Below are positions 57,912-60,000 of a stretch of 60,000 nucleotides of DNA, piece by piece. The position numbers and the translations under genes are program-made. The stretch comes from Owenia fusiformis (taxonomy: Eukaryota > Annelida > Polychaeta > Sabellida > Oweniidae). The stretch covers positions 1,242,001 to 1,302,000 of the forward strand of contig CAIIXF020000009.1 in assembly GCA_903813345.2 (NCBI GenBank). The letters run 5' to 3'. A model generated the notes under the pieces. The model had not been told where the DNA came from, searched no databases, and saw only the letters and a list, made by a program, of their open reading frames with translations. Each line of letters opens with the position of its first letter. Positions within the stretch are counted from its first letter, which is position 1.

Positions 57912-58821
57912 TTGGGTGTCTCAAAAAATGTACCCAAAAGTATATCAACAGCATAGACAAACCAATCAATATTTTCAGAATTTTTTGCATGGTCTTGTAG
58001 ATAAAAGATGAAAGTTCTTTCCCCTATACACAGTTTTTAATTCAGTTTTGCCTTTTTTTGATACTTTAACCCGTTACCTTTTACACCACATATTCAATGT
58101 AACGTCATATTGACAGTCTGCATCCTCACTACTACATTGTTCATCACATTTGCTATTTCTGGTGGAATGTTTTGATTTCTGTTCTGTGAATGGTCCTTCA
58201 AATAGTCTCAGAATAAAAAGTATGGGCCGTCAAATATGGTGAATACATACACAATGTCTTATAGCCCCCTTATACAGAGAGGTCAGACATTCAAGAAACT
58301 GCATTGGTTGGGATTCTAGTGTAGCCTTTGTTGTGTGTATCAATTTGAGACCACTGTGTTTTCATTTGGATAACATTTGGTCTCCAGGCTAGCCTGCGTA
58401 ACTCTGGAAGGTAACTCCTGAATCATTTGCTGATAATTGACCTGATTCTCTGTGTTTGTTCTGTCATTGTCATCCTCAAACATCTTTTTCTGTGGCTATT
58501 TGAAGGAGTGTTTTTAATTAATGCTCATTCCATGCAAAAGACCTAGGGCAACATTCAAAGAGTAATCTAAAACATTCCACCGGAATTATTATCAAATGTG
58601 ATAAACAATGTAGCAATGAACAATATGAGGTTAAATTGATTATGTGGTGTAAAAGGTAAAGGGTTAAAGCATCAAAAAGTCAAGACTGAAATAAAAATGG
58701 TGTATTGGGGAGAAAACTTTCATGTTTTGGCTACATGACCATGCAAAAAATGTCTGAAAATATTGATTGGTTTATCTGTGCTGTTGATATACTTTTGGGT
58801 ATATTTTTCTGAGACACCCTG
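57912..58821. mobile_element. TIR element with ~190-bp inverted arms (GGGTGTCTCA ends)
   Basis: The left arm from GGGTGTCTCAAAAAA pairs with the right arm ending in GAGACACCCTG; arms match for about 190 bases, through CCAATCAATATTTTCAGA and TTTTACACCACAT. TA follows the right end. The TA site and GGGTGTC ends fit Tc1/mariner non-autonomous elements. The middle has no coding match. Confidence 0.85.
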
Positions 58822-59039
58822 TACATCAATATTTCAACCACCAACTGTGCTGTATAAATATAATACCCTTTTGGATAAAAATCATATCTCTCAAAAAGCA
58901 TCTGTAGGTACATTTTTATTATACTATTTGGTTGTTTATATGGTCATCTGGTATGTTGTATGTAAAGGTTAATAAATATGGGTAAATTGAAACTGTATAG
59001 TTATGTTATTTTATTTTATCACTTCGGTAGGGATAAAGT

Positions 59040-60000
59040 GGAGCCCTCCATCCCTCTGTCAGTCCATCCATCCATCTGTCTGTTTGGAAGAATTCTAGTG
59101 AATGGATTTTCTTCATATTTGGTGGAAAGGTGAATATTGGTGAATAGTTGTACTCCAAAAAATGGTCAAGATTGCCACCGCTTTAAAAATGGTGGTAATT
59201 TTTTGTGAAAGTTTTTTTCGCAATAATATTCTCATCTTTTCAAAGTATGGCTATATTACATGTATATTCAAATTGAAAGAAAAGGGTAGATCACAGTTAT
59301 GGTGTTTTTTCCAATTTCAAAATGTTTTCAAAATGGCTGCCTATGGCCCCCCTATAAAAAGGTACAATATTGTCGTCACCTTGACAGGCAGGAGGGCAGG
59401 TGGAGTCTCACTTTCTTGTCATCACAATTCCACGAAATTTTCACACATGTTACGTGGTAAGAAGTTCTAGAGCTGATTAACTTTTCAGTGGCCATCTTGC
59501 ATTCTGGTGGCCATCTTGGAAGTTTTATGATAAATCTTGTCATTGCAATTCCAGGAAAACCACTGAACGGATTTACTTCAAATTTTCACACGTGTTACAT
59601 GGTAAGAAATTACCTTTTAAGAGTTTTGAGATAAATCTTGTCATCGCAATTTTAGAACTACTGAATGTATTTACTTCAAATTTTAACACATGTTACATGG
59701 GAAGAAAAGCTGATTAACTTTTTGGTGGCCATTATTGCATTCTGACGGCCACTTGGAAGTTCAAAATCTTTTCATCACGATTCCAGGAAAACCACTCAAT
59801 GGATTTACTTCAAATTTTCACATATGTTGTTACATGGTAAAAAGAGCTGATTAACTTTTTGGTGGCCATCTTGTATTCTGGTTGCCATCTTGGAAGTTTT
59901 AAGATAAATCTTGTCATCACGATTGCTGGAAAACCACTTAATAACGGATTTACTTCAGTTTTTAGCTCACATGGTGAGCTTTTGCAATCACTCACTTGTC
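59040..60000. repeat. Dispersed element with ~120-180-bp internal repeats, continuing past the window
   Basis: Units share GGATTTACTTCAAATTTTCA, ACATGTTACATGGTAAGAA, GAGCTGATTAACTTTTTGGT and GGCCATCTTG, in at least four diverged copies. The window ends within AGCTCACATGGTGAGCTTTT, a palindromic terminus type seen in other invertebrate repeats. No coding capacity is seen. Confidence 0.75.

Overview
The window looks like nuclear DNA of an invertebrate animal. It is AT-rich, genes are split by GT-AG introns, and transposons and minisatellites are dense. Three conserved eukaryotic genes can be rebuilt exon by exon. The proteins match animal orthologues closely. The repeat style suggests a marine invertebrate, possibly a deuterostome such as an echinoderm or hemichordate; that last step is a guess. 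Nothing bacterial or viral was recognised.

Layout: 1-4,000 holds a nested stack of TIR transposons with CAGGGTG ends. 4,050-10,292 (minus) is eIF6 in seven coding exons, complete at 245 residues. 10,300-18,384 is intergenic or 3'UTR sequence with hairpin elements and a broken Crypton-like recombinase fragment. 18,385-40,757 (minus) is a TMEM184-family gene in seven coding exons, 450 residues; its 13.5-kb first coding intron contains a ~5.9-kb inverted repeat. 43,016-54,363 (plus) is ALG1 in eleven coding exons, 455 residues. It lies head-to-head with TMEM184 across ~2.3 kb that may hold both promoters. 54,364-60,000 is transposon-rich intergenic DNA, including a mariner element with a truncated transposase.

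The genes do not form a pathway: eIF6 acts in 60S ribosome maturation, TMEM184 is a seven-helix membrane protein, and ALG1 adds the first mannose of the N-glycan precursor at the ER.

The most unusual signal is that several intronic tandem arrays are made from the 3' end of the adjacent exon plus its 5' splice site. This is clear at eIF6 exon 2 (38-bp unit, 13 copies), TMEM184 coding exon 2 (65-bp unit, ten occurrences including the exon) and TMEM184 coding exon 4 (72-78-bp unit, ten copies). A single degenerate copy follows ALG1 exon 10, and a weak one may follow ALG1 exon 7. The same type of event in three unrelated neighbouring genes suggests a recurrent process that duplicates exon/5'-splice-site junctions. 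It is relevant to models of intron growth and intron gain.
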